Assembly: GCA_030068145.1 (NCBI GenBank)
Contig: JAPJBO010000571.1
Coordinates: 85,055-149,054 of the forward strand
DNA length: 64,000 bases
Source: Diplonema papillatum
Taxonomy: Eukaryota > Euglenozoa > Diplonemea > Diplonemida > Diplonemidae
Direction of reading: 5' to 3'
Of the stretch, positions 50,890 to 62,432 are shown in pieces. The position numbers and the translations under genes were made by a program. Below the pieces are notes generated by a model that saw only the letters and a list, made by a program, of their open reading frames with translations, ran no database searches and was not told where the DNA came from. Each line of letters starts with the position of its first letter. Positions within the stretch are counted from its first letter, which is position 1.

Positions 50890-52824
50890 ACTGCAGAGTT
50901 CTTGACGTCATCGGAAGTTGGCAAACTGTTGACAACTCTGATGTTGACCAGTCATCAGCAGCCCATCATGCAAGTGCCGAATCCACAGTTCAATGGGGAA
51001 ACCGTAACCACAAAGCATTATGAGTACTCCATCTTTGTGGAACACACTCACGGTATGCACGGGTTCCCCTACTCGCCAGGATCCGTATCAAGCATGGTCC
51101 GTCGGCATGCATGCTTTGTGAACGAGTGGCAAGGGGCGATCGTCAACACGCACGACGGTAACGGCCTGCACTGGGTTCTTGTCCTGTTCCGCGTGAATCC
51201 AGGCAAGGAGTGTTTGGTCGTGGACTCGCTGATCTGGAGCCCAGAGAGATTGCGTCCGTTACGAGAAATGCTGGAAAAGGTGTTCGATTTGTCCATCCCT
51301 TTTTCCGTTTGCGTCCGCCGACAGCCCTAAGTTGAGAGCGACCGACGACATTTACACGAAAGACGTGCCCAGTGGTCGGAGGAGACATCGCGATGTAATC
51401 CGGAGGCCGCGGGTTCCTTACCTGGCACCAGGCCGGACCAAGACAACCAAGTTACCAGCCAATTTCTACCAGGCAAACTGCACTTCAATTGTAATATACT
51501 AGTGTTTTTGGGGGGGGTCTGAGACCCCCCAATTTAATAATAAATATTACAATTGAACTCAATTGTAATTGGCCCCCCCCTGTAGGCCTCGTCGCCGGAT
51601 ATCGTGATCACGGCCCGCAGTCCGGTGCCCCTGATTCATGGCTGGGACACACTGCCGCCGTGGGGATCCGACCACAAAGTCTTGATCTTCCGAGCAGCCC
51701 GGGGACACCGTCAAGTGCTGCCGAAGAGACCCCCCCACTACGTCTGGGCGAAAGCCGACTGGGAGGAGTTTCAAAAGGAAGTTGAGCAACGCAGTCCGAC
51801 AAGCCCCGACCTCGGCATCCAAGAAAGGTCGGATAGGCTATCCGCTGCGATCCGCTCTGCCATCCGCGAGCACGTGCCCCGGGCGTCTGGAAAACGCCCG
51901 CATCAACCGTGGTGGACGCAGGAGCTCTCGCTTCTGGAGAAGCAAAAAAGGTTAGCGCTGACGGCATCTGAAGGGGATCCGTTCGACGCCGACAAGCTCG
52001 AGGCTTACGGCCAGGCGAAGGAGTCGTTCACGGCGGCCGCTCACCTAGCCAAGGGCACGTACTGGAGAAAAGTTGTTGCTGGAATTAACTTCGGTACCAG
52101 CCTCAGCTTCTTGTTCGGAATCATCCGCTCGATAGACGGCCGAAGTCAACGGTGTTCACTTCCTCCACTGCTTGACGGGCAGTCCCAACGCACCACCAGC
52201 AGGGAGAAGGCCGACCTCCTGGGCAAGTGTCTCGCCGAAACGTGTAAGGCCAAGGAGGAAGGCGCGCCATCCCGATTCCAACCAACCTACGGCCCTGAGC
52301 CAGAGCCAGACGATGGAATCCGAGGCGCCACCGGAGAGATAACCCCGGAGGAACTGGATCGGGCGATCGAGGACCTGCAGAAGAAGGAGAGCCTTGATCC
52401 ACAGGGGCTGTGTTCGACGGCCCTGAAAAATCTCGGACCGGAGGCCCGCAAATCGATGCTCCTGCTCTTTAACGAGTCCTGGAAGCAGGGCACAATTCCT
52501 AGCCAGTGGAAAGATGCCTACGTTGTCCCCGTCCACAAGCCCGGCAAGGACCGTTCGTCCCCCCAAGGCTACCGCCCCATCGCCCTGACCTGCGTATCAG
52601 CGAAGCTCATGGAGATGGTAGTCAAGAACAGGCTCGTCCACATCACGGAAAGCCCTGACTTCCCGACCGTGATGCCTTACACCAACATCCAGGGTGGCTT
52701 CCGTGAAGACCGCGGAACTGAGGAGCAGGTGTTCTCCATCATTGCCTCCTTAGACGAAGCCCGGAGCCAGGGCGAGTTCGCCTGCTTCCTCTCCTTCGAC
52801 CTCGTCAGTGCTTTCGACACGGTG

Positions 52825-55450
52825 CATAGCTGTCAGCCACAAGGTTGCCACATTGTGGCCCCATTTAGCCACAAAGTAGCCACAAACCTTGTGGCTACCT
52901 TTGTGGCTAATTATGCAAAATTTTGGTATCACGGAAAACCGCGTGGAACTAACTTTTTCGGCCAGAAAATGCATCTGAAACACGTTTTCTGACGATTTTG
53001 ACAGGGTTTTGGGCCAGAATACGGGTTAGTTGCTACACCCTGGGCTCGGCATCCTGGTTGCGCACCCTGGGGTACCATTGGTAAACGGTTTACTAAACCG
53101 CTACTGCTACTAAAGTAGTAGTAGGCATTATGCACACAGAATCATGCATAATTCAGGTTGGCGAGACAGCGACCGGCGCTCTCCGAGCCTCTTGAATGAC
53201 CCCAGAGGAGGAGTGGGAGAGAGCGGCAAGTACCGCCGCAGCCAAACAGATTTGAATGCTGCCAGAAAGCTGCAAAGAAAACGTGGCAGCCGTCTGATAA
53301 TAGTCAGGAGCTGGCGGATGGTGACTGAGCTTGAGCTCCCTGCCGCGGGCCTGCGGCCCGTGCTGCCCTGCTGGACTGGTATTGTCGCAAGTCAGTCACT
53401 TTCAACTTTCCCTTGTGCCTTGGCTGGGCCTGTGCTACAGGAGCCTGCGAGGAATTTCCAAGACGTGTGAGAGATTGCCCCCGCTACTTTTCTCGGATCT
53501 TTGGCTCCTCCTTGAACTCTTTCGGACGCTGATTGCAACAAGTGTAACAGTGCCACTCAGTGACAGCTGTTACAGGGAGTCAGTCACACTGTCAGTGTGC
53601 TCCTGCTGTACTATCATAGTAACTATGCCTGCTGTCGTGTGAAGTTGCGAGCTCTGTGCACTTTGCAAGCAAGCAAGCAAACTCGCTGGTGACGGGGTAG
53701 CTTGCACACCGAGTAGAAGAGCTGTCGTAATTGTGAAATGCTCCGTTTGCTGGGTCGTTGCTGTCCTGTTTACTGGGGGGGGCCAATTACAATTGAGTTC
53801 AATTGTAATATAACGATACACGGCGTGGAATTGGGGGGTCTCAGACCCCCCCAAAAAACACTAGTGTATTACAATGGAAGTGCAGCTTGCCTGTTAGAAA
53901 CACTTTGTTGTCGGGACTAAATGACAGTACAACGCAACTCCGAGCAAAAACTGAAGGGAAAACCTTCACGCAACAAGCGAAAGGTTCGAGCCCGCAGTTC
54001 GGACTCCGAGCCCTGATTTCTCGTGCACCGGGTCGGAAATACCGCAGGCCGTGGGTGTTTCCACCAACACCTGGCGAGGCTCCTGCTAAGACTCTGGGCA
54101 AGAGAGTGCCCTAACTTGGGCCTAAGGTTCACTTTTTCTGGGGCGGTTGCTCAGTATCAGAGTTTCCAACAGCATGGCGACCGCAGTCCGACGAACTTAC
54201 TGCTTTCTCTTTTTGACAGAGAGCGCTGGCGGCAGACGGGCACCACCGATAAATCTGGGCATAACAAGATGTCCCATCCGATGGGCCATCGCCCCCATGC
54301 CGGGCCACGGTCACGAATGGCAGTGTCTCCGGCTGGCTCCGAAGCTCAACTCCGGAGCTGGCTCAGCAGCTCCGGAGCCACCGCCACACTGCGATTGCCG
54401 GCCCATTGCCATGTTTGTGCTTCATGATCCCCGCACACAGCCAGCTCCAAGACTTTGGCACGAGCACCGGCATCAGCGACATCATCATGCTCAAACCCTT
54501 TGGAAGACCCGGGTTCGGAATGCACACCAAAACCTCGTCTTAAGATTTCTTCTCCGCTTTGGAGGTCCAACATGACTTTTCCAAAAAAAAGCCGAAACGA
54601 AAACGGCCCTGAAACCGCCTCACTGACTGGTTCACACTCAACGGCAGTGCGAAAGTGTCAGCCGCACAGTAACATTACAATTCAATTGTATTATACGGTT
54701 GGGATGCGCCGATTCCCCGAAAAAAAAGTTCAATTGTATTATACGGTTCAATTGTATTATACGGTTCAATAGTAATTAGCCCCCCCCAGTAACCTTGGGT
54801 ATCTTAGAATATCAGTGCATCGCCGTTACTAGTACGGCTGTCACCGGCGTGGTTTGGGTCCTTTAGCAGGAAAAGTTGGAGACTATGCACCCCGCAACTG
54901 AAACGGGTTTGCGGACAAGCGACCCTTTGAACTAAATTGATTCCTTGCCTGCTCCAAAACTTGGCAACAGAAGCATTGGCAGCTTCGTACTGACTCTGCG
55001 GTCTGAAATATCAACATCGCTTTCGACGGGTTCGTCTTCCTCCGGTGCACTCTCTGACTCAAAATGTACCAGAACTATGGCATTAGCATTGGTGCTGCGA
55101 CCGTGTTGGCAAGATGCAGCAGCTTGTTGTTGTTTTCTGAACTTTTCAAGCCTTGAATTACTTGCAGTGTTGTACGAAGTTACTGATAGAGTTGCCAACG
55201 TTGCCGCTGACTCGCGGCTGAGGATACGAGGCCAGGGCGAAGCAGCTTACCCAAATTCGGGCCCAAAAACCTGTCAAAATCATCAGAAATTGTGTTTTAG
55301 ATGCATTTTCTGGCCAAAAAAACTAGTTTCACGTGGTTTTCCTGGGTATCAAAATTTTGCATAATTAGCCACAAAGGTAGCCACAAGGTTTGTGGCTACT
55401 TTGTGGCTCCCAATTAGCCACTAGTGGCTACCTTGTGGCTGACAGCTATG
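52825..55450. mobile_element. H3: element H with G2 nested inside
   Basis: Ends CATAGCTGTCAGCC and GGCTGACAGCTATG, flanked by CACGGTG on both sides (52818-52824, 55451-55457): a clean 7-bp target duplication within the RT reading frame. Almost identical to H2, but it lacks the ~70 bp around the E2 site and contains G2. No transposase. Confidence 0.93.
53773..54789. mobile_element. G2: short element G in inverse orientation to G1
   Basis: TA-CTGGGGGGGGCCAATTAC ... GTAATTAGCCCCCCCCAG-TA. The left end matches the right end of G1 and vice versa. H2 carries the uninterrupted site (ctgttTAacctt at 45238-45249), proving a 2-bp TA duplication. Interior about 0.8 kb with only weak frames on either strand (for example 54147-54575); no protein assigned. 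Confidence 0.93.
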
Positions 55451-58103
55451 CACGGTGGACCACGACCGTCTGCTACGAATACTCGAACGAAGGGGGATCC
55501 CACAACGTTTCGTGCTCTGGCTGCGGGCTTTCCTAGAAGACCGCACGGCGCGGTTCAAAGTAGACGGCGTGCTGGGTAAGTCTTTCGGCCTGCAGAGCGG
55601 CGTTCCCCAAGGCACGGTCCTTGGGCCCGTCCTCTTCCTTCTCTGCATCGATGACCTTGGAGGAGAGATCCTCGCATTTAAGGATAATAACACGGCTAGT
55701 AAAGTGACCCCTTCGTTGTACGCTGATGACGCTGGATTCGTAGTCTCTGCCAAACGTCGCGATGTCCTAACTGACAGGGCGCAGGGAATAGTCGACCTCG
55801 TTGAGAATTGGGCGATCCGTGCTAAAATGCGAATCTCGCACGACAAAACGAAAGGCATATTCTTCAACTGGAAGAGAGGCGACAACTCCGCTGCACCCCT
55901 GCTGGTGTTTAACTCCACACGTGAGGAGATCCAACCCGACCCTCACGACGCGAGTTGGGGGTTCAACAACTGCCGCTTCGTCTCGCACGGCGACATGAGG
56001 GTGCACCACGGCAAGCACGTCGTCGCTCACAATGGAATACCGGTCAGGTCAGGGGATGACCTTCGGCCCAGAAACGAAACGACTAGCATCGAAGTGGCCA
56101 CCACCCTCAATTGGGTCACGCGGCACCGTTTCCTGGGTCTGATCATTGACGACGAGCTTTCTTTCCGCCCGCACGTGAACTACGTGCTGGACAGACTCTC
56201 GCAGAGGATGATCATCCTGAGAAGGACCTGCATGAAGTCGTGGGACCTCAGTGTCAGTACGAACCGCAAGGTGTATCTGACATACGTGCTCCCGGTCATA
56301 ACGCATTGTCTCGCCGCTTATGGCCCGTTCCTCCTCCCTCGCCCCGGCTGCCCTAAACCTGGTCTCCTGGCCGTCCTCGAGAGCCGGCATAGGGCAGCCC
56401 TGTCGTACGTGCTTGGCTGCAGGAAGGGAGTGTCGGCTTTTATCGTGCAGAGAGAGGCCCGTGTACTATCAATCCACGGATACATTGAGTACAGACTCGG
56501 CGCTCTCTGCGAAAAAATGTCGCTACGACGTTCCATCTGGTCCGACGTGCTTGACACGCGCAGCCTGCTGCTCAAGAAATATGCGGATCTTAACGAGCGT
56601 GCGCGCACCAAGACCAGGAGCCGAGAAATCCCAATGTACTGCCCGTTCAGACCCTGGGAAAGTATTACCGGGGTGACGATCAATAGCACGCTCGGGAAGA
56701 AGCGGTCGAAAGATCCGGCTACGAACTTAAGGACGGTGTCGACCAGGCTGGATGCTCTCCCGAAACCCTACCGCATAGCCTGGGCAGACGGCTCCGCCAG
56801 GAGAGAGGCTCGCCTCCCACGTTACACGGGCCCTGCGGAGCTGAAACCCTGGTCTACAAACACCACCGACACTACCCTGTGGGGAGGCGGCGGAGTCTAC
56901 GTGCAGAACCCGTTTGGCAACCAAGGCCCGGACTGGAGGCGACCAGTGCACGGCAACGCCATCACATGGATCTGCCCAGTTGGAGCTCATGCAAACAGCT
57001 ACCGCGCTGAGCAGGTCTCTCTCCTCAACGCGGTCGAAATCTTGGATGAAGAGACCGCGCAGGAAGCTGCTACGCAGGCAGGTACTGAAGATCCGAAGGT
57101 GGCATGGGTACTCAGCGACTCGCAATCATTGGCAACAGAGCTCAGTCTGGGCGCCCACCGGCAGAAGCGACGCTTGAATCAACTGATCTGGCTCAAATTC
57201 GGTAACATCGTGAAGAGGGGGTACACCCTGATCCTTCAATTCGTCTTCGGCCACTGCAAACTCGCCGGAAACGACCACGCCGACTCGCTTGCGAAAAAAG
57301 CGGCAAAACTGGCCTACGAATTGTCGCTATCCCCTGAGATGGTCCTCGCGGTCGGAGTTTCCCGACCGCCGCCTTTCTCGTACGTTGAAGCAACGAACCG
57401 CTTCAAGCTGTTCTTGTTCAGGGAGGACGGAGAGAGGGGGGCCAAAGGTGCGATTATGAGGGCAAGACGCCTCGTGGTGGGCATGCCCTTCTACAAGATC
57501 GTCGGGGGGCGCAAAATCCCAGTACCTGACAAACTGACCGTGAGAGCGGAGAAGGAAATCCGGCAGTTCCGAACCATGCACCACGGTCTTTTTGTCACCC
57601 GGTACTTTTCAGGGTACATGAACCTCCCGGCCGGAGAGAGGGCTCTGTACTTCCGACCCTGCCCGCTCTGTGGCTACCGAGTCCCTAGCTTCCTCCCGCA
57701 CATATTCATCTCATGTAGGCATGCGGAGACGGGGCCTGCACGCGCGGCGATGTGGGATGCGGTGGGATTCGACAGGTCCGCTGCAATTGAGATCCGCTTG
57801 TGGGAGCTCCTATTCAAGCATCCTGACGTCGCCCTCCGCTACCTGCAGCGGATCAACGTCATCCCGCAATACGCGATACAGCGTAAAGATGCAGAGGGGA
57901 CCCGGTCTCCATCCATGGAGAGTCGCGAACGCGACGAAGAGCCCTCTCCGCGCCTGTCCGCCTTCACCGCGGCGACACCGGTCTCGCCCCCTCCTACTCC
58001 GCCATCTTCCCCTTCAACTGGTCCTGACATCGCCGGGGACGGACCATGGACTCCTCTCCCCAGCCAGTGGCGGCCGCGGGAGAGCGACTCGGAGTCCGGC
58101 TGA

Positions 58104-59210
58104 CGAAGGACCTTCTGAAGTTCGACTTGAGGACGCCATGCGCAGCTGCGGGACGACGACCCCGCTCACGAAGCTCACGCCCACCGATGAAGCTTAATTG
58201 AAGTGATAAGCATGCTCCCCCCTGATCAACTACTATCACACTCCCTAGGCTGGACCTCCGCAGTCCGCAACAAGCAACGTCTTCTTTGTGTAACCTCGGT
58301 GCACCGCGGCAGCCTCCCTGACCACCCAGCAGGTCAAAACACGGGGAGTCTGCTTATTACCGGTCACCGGGCTGCAGATAGGAAACTGCAGGAAAACCGA
58401 GAGACAGGTTCGATAGACAGCTGCCTGACACACCGTCACACGACCTGTCTACCGACAACCAAGTGAAGTGAAGTACATCCCGCCCCCACGCGGCACCCGT
58501 CTTTGTTTTCAGCAACCAACGACAAAACAAAGGAACTGGTGCACCGCGGCGGCTCCCTTGACCACCCAGTTAAAGGTCAACACAGGGGGAGACCGCTTAT
58601 TACCGGTCACTGGGCTGCAGATAGAAAACTGCAGAATAGCGTCAACAACGGGCCAATGAGGCAGCCGGATTACAACCAAACACCCACTGACCCAGCCACC
58701 GCGCCCCTCTTATGTTTCCCGCCTTTCGACGTAACAACACCCGGACTCCGGGCCGGAGCAAAAGAGGCCACGCCCAAACCGCCCGGAAGAAACCGGAACG
58801 GGCGAGAGAACGACCACAGAGCAGGAGACAGGCCAGGACAGAGGACCACCGCCCAGACACGGGCAGGCAGGACGACCCCGGAGACTGTTGTTACTTCGAG
58901 ATGTGCTCCTTTCCTGTAACGTTACTGTCTGCCACTTCTCCTTTCTCCTCAGAACGTACGGCTGGGGAGGCGGGGCGTAATAAACGGTCCCACTGTTCCC
59001 CCCGGTCCAAACTGACGAAACGGGTGAGTCTGAGAAGACCACCGACACACCGCTGTGCCTGCGCTGAAACGAGTGCGGGACACGGCCCAAGCCACTCTGA
59101 CAGCCCCCCAAGAACCGTAGCCAGAAGGAAAAACAATTTACGTGAAACAAAAAACCGATAAACGAACAAGTAGTAGTCATCACTCCATCACAAACAACAC
59201 AACGGAGTAA
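58104..59210. other. 3' UTR region with internal direct repeat
   Basis: 58299-58391 and 58539-58635 are similar (ggtgcaccgcggc...gaccaccca...gcttattaccggtcac... gggctgcagatag). A ttgttacttcgag motif at 58886 recurs at 59966. This suggests stacked 3' ends of related retrotransposons, the first belonging to the ORF ending at 58103. No gene. Confidence 0.55.
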
Positions 59211-59846
59211 ATGGTGGCACAAAGAACCACTGTACGCTTGCCCGTTAGAGACCGTCTTGCCTCGTCTTGCCCGGGCTTCGTTCCGCCCTACAGAACAGAA
59301 CAGCCCAGGGAAGCCTACTACCGGGCGGATAAGGACGGCAACACGACTCCGTTCGTTAGGCTGGTCAACGGCCGGACGATAAAGCGGCGCCGGCACTTGA
59401 CGCCTCGGGCCGAACGGGAGATTCGCCAGCTGCGCACCGGGCATCACCCACTCATCCGGACGATGTACACCCCGGACATGCGCGCGCTCAGCACAGCCGA
59501 GCGCGCCCGAACCTTCCGCCCGTGCCCGATCTGCGGGTCGCTCACGACCAGCCCTGTGCTCCACCTGTTCAAGGCGTGCGCAGACGACGCGACCGCGCCC
59601 TTCAGGCTCGCGATGCGCAACCAGGTGGAACACCGCAACAAGGGCGGGTTCCCGAACGCGGCCGACGAACTGTGGTGCACCTTGTTCGAGTACCCCGAAC
59701 TCGCGCTTGCATACCTGCAGCGTGCGTATGGTGGCCGAAGCGGACGACTGGCGGCTCTAGAAGCTTCTACTCTGGCTGACTTTTACTCCTTTCCCTCCTT
59801 CCCAACACCCCTCCCACCTCTACCAAGGCCCCGCACAGCCCCGTGA
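59211..59846 (+). CDS. Retrotransposon C-terminal zinc-domain fragment
   Basis: 211 residues from ATG (stop TAA directly upstream). Homologous to the region after RNase H of the 51.6-58.1 kb element: HLTPRAEREIRQLRTGHHP matches LTVRAEKEIRQFRTMHHG; CPICGSLTTSPVLHLFKAC has the same C-x2-C-x9-H-x4-C spacing; LFEYPELALAYLQRAYG matches LFKHPDVALRYLQRIN. RT and RNase H are missing. Most simply a 5'-truncated copy of a related element with a fortuitous ATG; an independent small ORF is less likely. Confidence 0.7.
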   Translation: MVAQRTTVRLPVRDRLASSCPGFVPPYRTEQPREAYYRADKDGNTTPFVRLVNGRTIKRRRHLTPRAEREIRQLRTGHHPLIRTMYTPDMRALSTAERARTFRPCPICGSLTTSPVLHLFKACADDATAPFRLAMRNQVEHRNKGGFPNAADELWCTLFEYPELALAYLQRAYGGRSGRLAALEASTLADFYSFPSFPTPLPPLPRPRTAP

Positions 59847-60025
59847 TAGAGTCACGGAGTGAGCCGCTTATCGAAGTAACAACCCCACACCGACGGACGA
59901 GAACCCGGAACGCCAGACCGGTGACCGGCAACCACAAACACAGCCGCCAGCCAGGGCGACAACAGTGAACCGGTTGTTACTTCGAGCTGAAGGAATGCCC
60001 ACTCCTCACCAAACGACTAACAACT

Positions 60026-62221
60026 GTGTCGGAAACAAGGCCGGCGGAGGCTGGTGAGAGCCACTGTCACCAAACAACCAAACAGTTTTCTTTTGCCGCG
60101 GCGGCACCACGGATTCGTCACCCGGCCGTACAGGCCCCGATGGGGAGAAGCCGCGCTTTCTTTGCGATCATCTGCAGTGTCAACCGACACGCCCCCCAGC
60201 TGTTGGGGTACGCACTAGCGGCGTACGAGAAACACTCCGCGCTTGTGGTGGGCGACCGGGGTATCTCCTCCCAGTGCGGAGTCCAACAAGGGGACCCCTT
60301 GGGACCGCTGCTCTTCAGCCTCGTCATGCACGATGTCGTCGTGCCGCCGAACCCCGGAGAGCAGCCACCCGTCCCGGCGGCCCCGGCTTCGTCGCAGGCG
60401 CCCGTCGAGTCCGCCCCCGCGTCGCTCGGCCAGCCGGAGCCTCTCGATGCCGCCGGGGGGCGGCCCACCCCTCCAGAACCGGCTCAGGCCCCAGGTTCGG
60501 GGGACCCAGCGGTGCCACCGCCGCCGCCGGTGGGGTCCCCGGCGGCCCCGAGGGCCACGGATGGCGCGCTGAGCCAGGCGGGGCTTGACCTCCTGACGTT
60601 CTTCCTGGACGACGGGGCGGCTGGGGGTGAGCTCGACACCCTCGGTCACTGGCTGCAGGGCTTCGAGGACAGAGCGGCCGCGGTCGGGCTCAGTCTGAAC
60701 CGGGGGAAGTGCAGGCTGTCCGTTGCCCCCGGCGCCACAATCCCCGAGGCCCTGCAAGGCATCGAGACTTTTCCGCTGGACGATATCCAGCACCTCGGCG
60801 TCCCCTGCGGTTCCCCCGAGACGATGCGCGCCTTCGTGGAGGAAGCGGCCAAGAGCGCCGAGCGGAAGATGCGGATGATAGCCTCCCTCCCCGACGCACA
60901 TGTGGCTCTGACTCTGCTGAAGTTCTGCGCCGGCTTCGTCAGCGTCGTCCACCTCATGCGCGCTGTGGGGGCTGTCTTCGACTTCGCGTGCATCGATCAG
61001 GCCACGCAGTCTTGCCTGGCGACGATCACGGGCATCGAGACGGACGCTTCCGCCTGGGCTCTGGCTTCCCTTCCCGTCAGGCTCGGTGGCCTGGGCCTGC
61101 ACTCCTGCGCCGACACAGCGGCGATCGCGCACATCGCGGCTACCTTTGACGGCGAGGCTTGCCTCCCGTCCCTGGTGACCCCCTACGTGCTGCCGCACGC
61201 CATGCTTCTGGACGAGGACGACACTTTCCTAGCGTCCCTCGAAGACCCGCGCCTTGCACCCTTCGAATCCGTTTTGGAGAAGATCCAGAACGTTCTGCAG
61301 GCACGGGATAACTACGGGGGACGTGGACAGAAAGTGTGGTCCGCGACAGTTCATGACGAGCGACGCAAGGCCCTCCTTATCTCGATGACTGAGGAGCTGG
61401 GCAGGTCAGGCCGGCTTCAAGGGTCGGCGCTGGCTCTGAAGCAGGTCCAAGTCCGGGCGCGGATCCAAAGCTGCTCCGCCCAACATGCGTCCGCTTGGCT
61501 TTATGGCAACGCGGAGGCGGACCCCAGGCTGTGGCTTTCTCCCGCGGAGCTCGCAGTGGCCATCCGGCTTCGGCTGGGGCTGCCCATCGCCCCCATGCCG
61601 AGCATCTGTCGCCTCTGCGGGACAGGCTCGGCAGACGTCGACGGAGTGCATGCGCGAAGTTGCTTCTCCGGCGGGCGCCGGACGAGAATGCACAACGCAC
61701 TCCGCGATGTCATCGCTGACTTCGCCCGCCGTGGCTTGCTGGCCCCGGCGGTCGAGCGCCCCGTGTTTTCGAACACGGAGCGGAAGCGCCCGGACATCAG
61801 CTATGTCCGGGACGGCACCACCGTTGTGCTGGACGTCGCCGTCACCTTCCCCCTGCAGCCTTCGAACCCCCAGTACGCTAAGCGGGCGGCGGAGAAGCCA
61901 GGGGGGGCGGCGACAGCCTACGCAACAGCTGTTAAAGAAGGTAAGTACCGCGGCATAATAGACAACGAGCCAAACCCTCGGGAATGGCTCGCTGTCCCGC
62001 TAGTCGTGGACACCTTCGGAGCGTGGTGTCCTGGAGCACTCACGGAGTTGCGGCAAATAGCTCGCAAAAGCGCCCTCCGTGAAGACCGGACCGCTTCGGC
62101 CGCCTGCCAGGACTTCTTCCACCAATTGAGCTTTCAGGTAGCCCAAGGGGTGGCAAGAATAGTCATTGCATCTGGTGGGGCGCGACCGGACGAAGCGGTC
62201 CACCCTGTTGCAGGGGGGTAG
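60026..62221 (+). pseudogene. N retrotransposon: partial RT with restriction-like endonuclease
   Basis: 5'-truncated: homology starts near 60155, within RT before motif B. SSQCGVQQGDPLGPLLF (motif B, residues 81-97), then a ~70-residue Pro/Ala-rich insert (108-180), then TFFLDDGAAGG (motif C, LDD form), GLSLNRGKCRL and LGVPCG. The C-terminal domain has C-x2-C-x10-H-x3-C (CRLCGTGSADVDGVHARSC), RMHNALRDV, KRPDISYV, VLDVAVTFPL and a later Lys/Tyr block: the CCHC plus PD...D...K arrangement of restriction-like endonucleases in early-branching non-LTR elements. It ends at TAG 62221. Without motif A it is dead. Confidence 0.85.
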
Positions 62222-62398
62222 TGGCATCGCGGGTTTTTTTACCTGGTCGGACCTGCTTGCTAGCAGGCCAGCCCAGGTCGCAGTGAGACTGGCGTTCACT
62301 GTGTGCTGAAGAAGCATTTTTTTGGGCTCCCGCTCCGGAAGCAACCGGATACCGGTAGCCCCGCTGTACCAACATGGCTTGTACAGTGTCCCGCGCTC

Positions 62399-62430
<32 letters not shown>
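62222..62430 (+). mobile_element. N retrotransposon 3' UTR and poly(A)
   Basis: About 178 bp of UTR containing ccggaagcaaccggatac and gtacagtgtcccgcgctcc, then 31 A residues (62400-62430). The same end recurs at 30376-30463. Confidence 0.9.

Positions 62431-62432
<2 letters not shown>

Larger units (their letters stand above)
46627..51330 (+). pseudogene. G1 gene: signal peptide, TM and possible C48-like protease region; split by MULE F
   Basis: Two pieces, 46627-47124 and 50899-51330, are in the same phase across the MULE and its duplicated 9-bp site, about 309 residues in all. From the ATG at 46687: MGLPKVLGMIVSLFPLLLAW with an ARA-N type cleavage site, an acidic/Asp-rich region, a basic KKKGRR then a membrane-like WVPWVLIVVALVSVVK. 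The C-terminal part has GLHWVLVLF and LVVDSL spaced like the His and Asp of Ulp1/adenain (C48) proteases, but the catalytic Cys block is absent before the stop at 51330, so this assignment is weak. It may be the element's own gene or a captured host gene. Confidence 0.55.
46424..51582. mobile_element. G1: TA-flanked element with poly(G)/poly(C) ends, carrying a gene and a nested MULE
   Basis: Left end TA-CTGGGGGGGGCTAATTAC (46422-), right end GTAATTGGCCCCCCCC-TG-TA (to 51584). Left subterminal repeats tatattacaattgaac; right segment contains gggtctgagacccc. The same end sequences, swapped left for right, define G2 at 53773-54789. Without the MULE the element is about 1.4 kb and is nearly filled by one gene. 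Confidence 0.82.
51586..58103 (+). pseudogene. EEP(partial)-RT-RNase H non-LTR retrotransposon ORF, interrupted by H3
   Basis: Two pieces, 51586-52824 and 55458-58103, in phase once H3 and one 7-bp duplicate are discounted, about 1,295 codons. The start is inside the endonuclease (SPDIVITARSPVP, WGSDHKVLIF), cut by G1. RT: GYRPIALTCVSAKLMEMV, motif A FDLVSAFDTV (ending exactly at the H3 site), motif B GVPQGTVLGP, motif C YADD (about 55719). RNase H: ADGSARREA, NSYRAEQ, LSDSQSLA, GHCKLAGNDHADSLA. A zinc motif C-x2-C-x9-H-x4-C (CPLCGYRVPSFLPHIFISC) and a Pro/Ser-rich tail follow. I/ingi-like domain order. No other stop or shift is seen, so the interruptions are recent. Confidence 0.9.
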
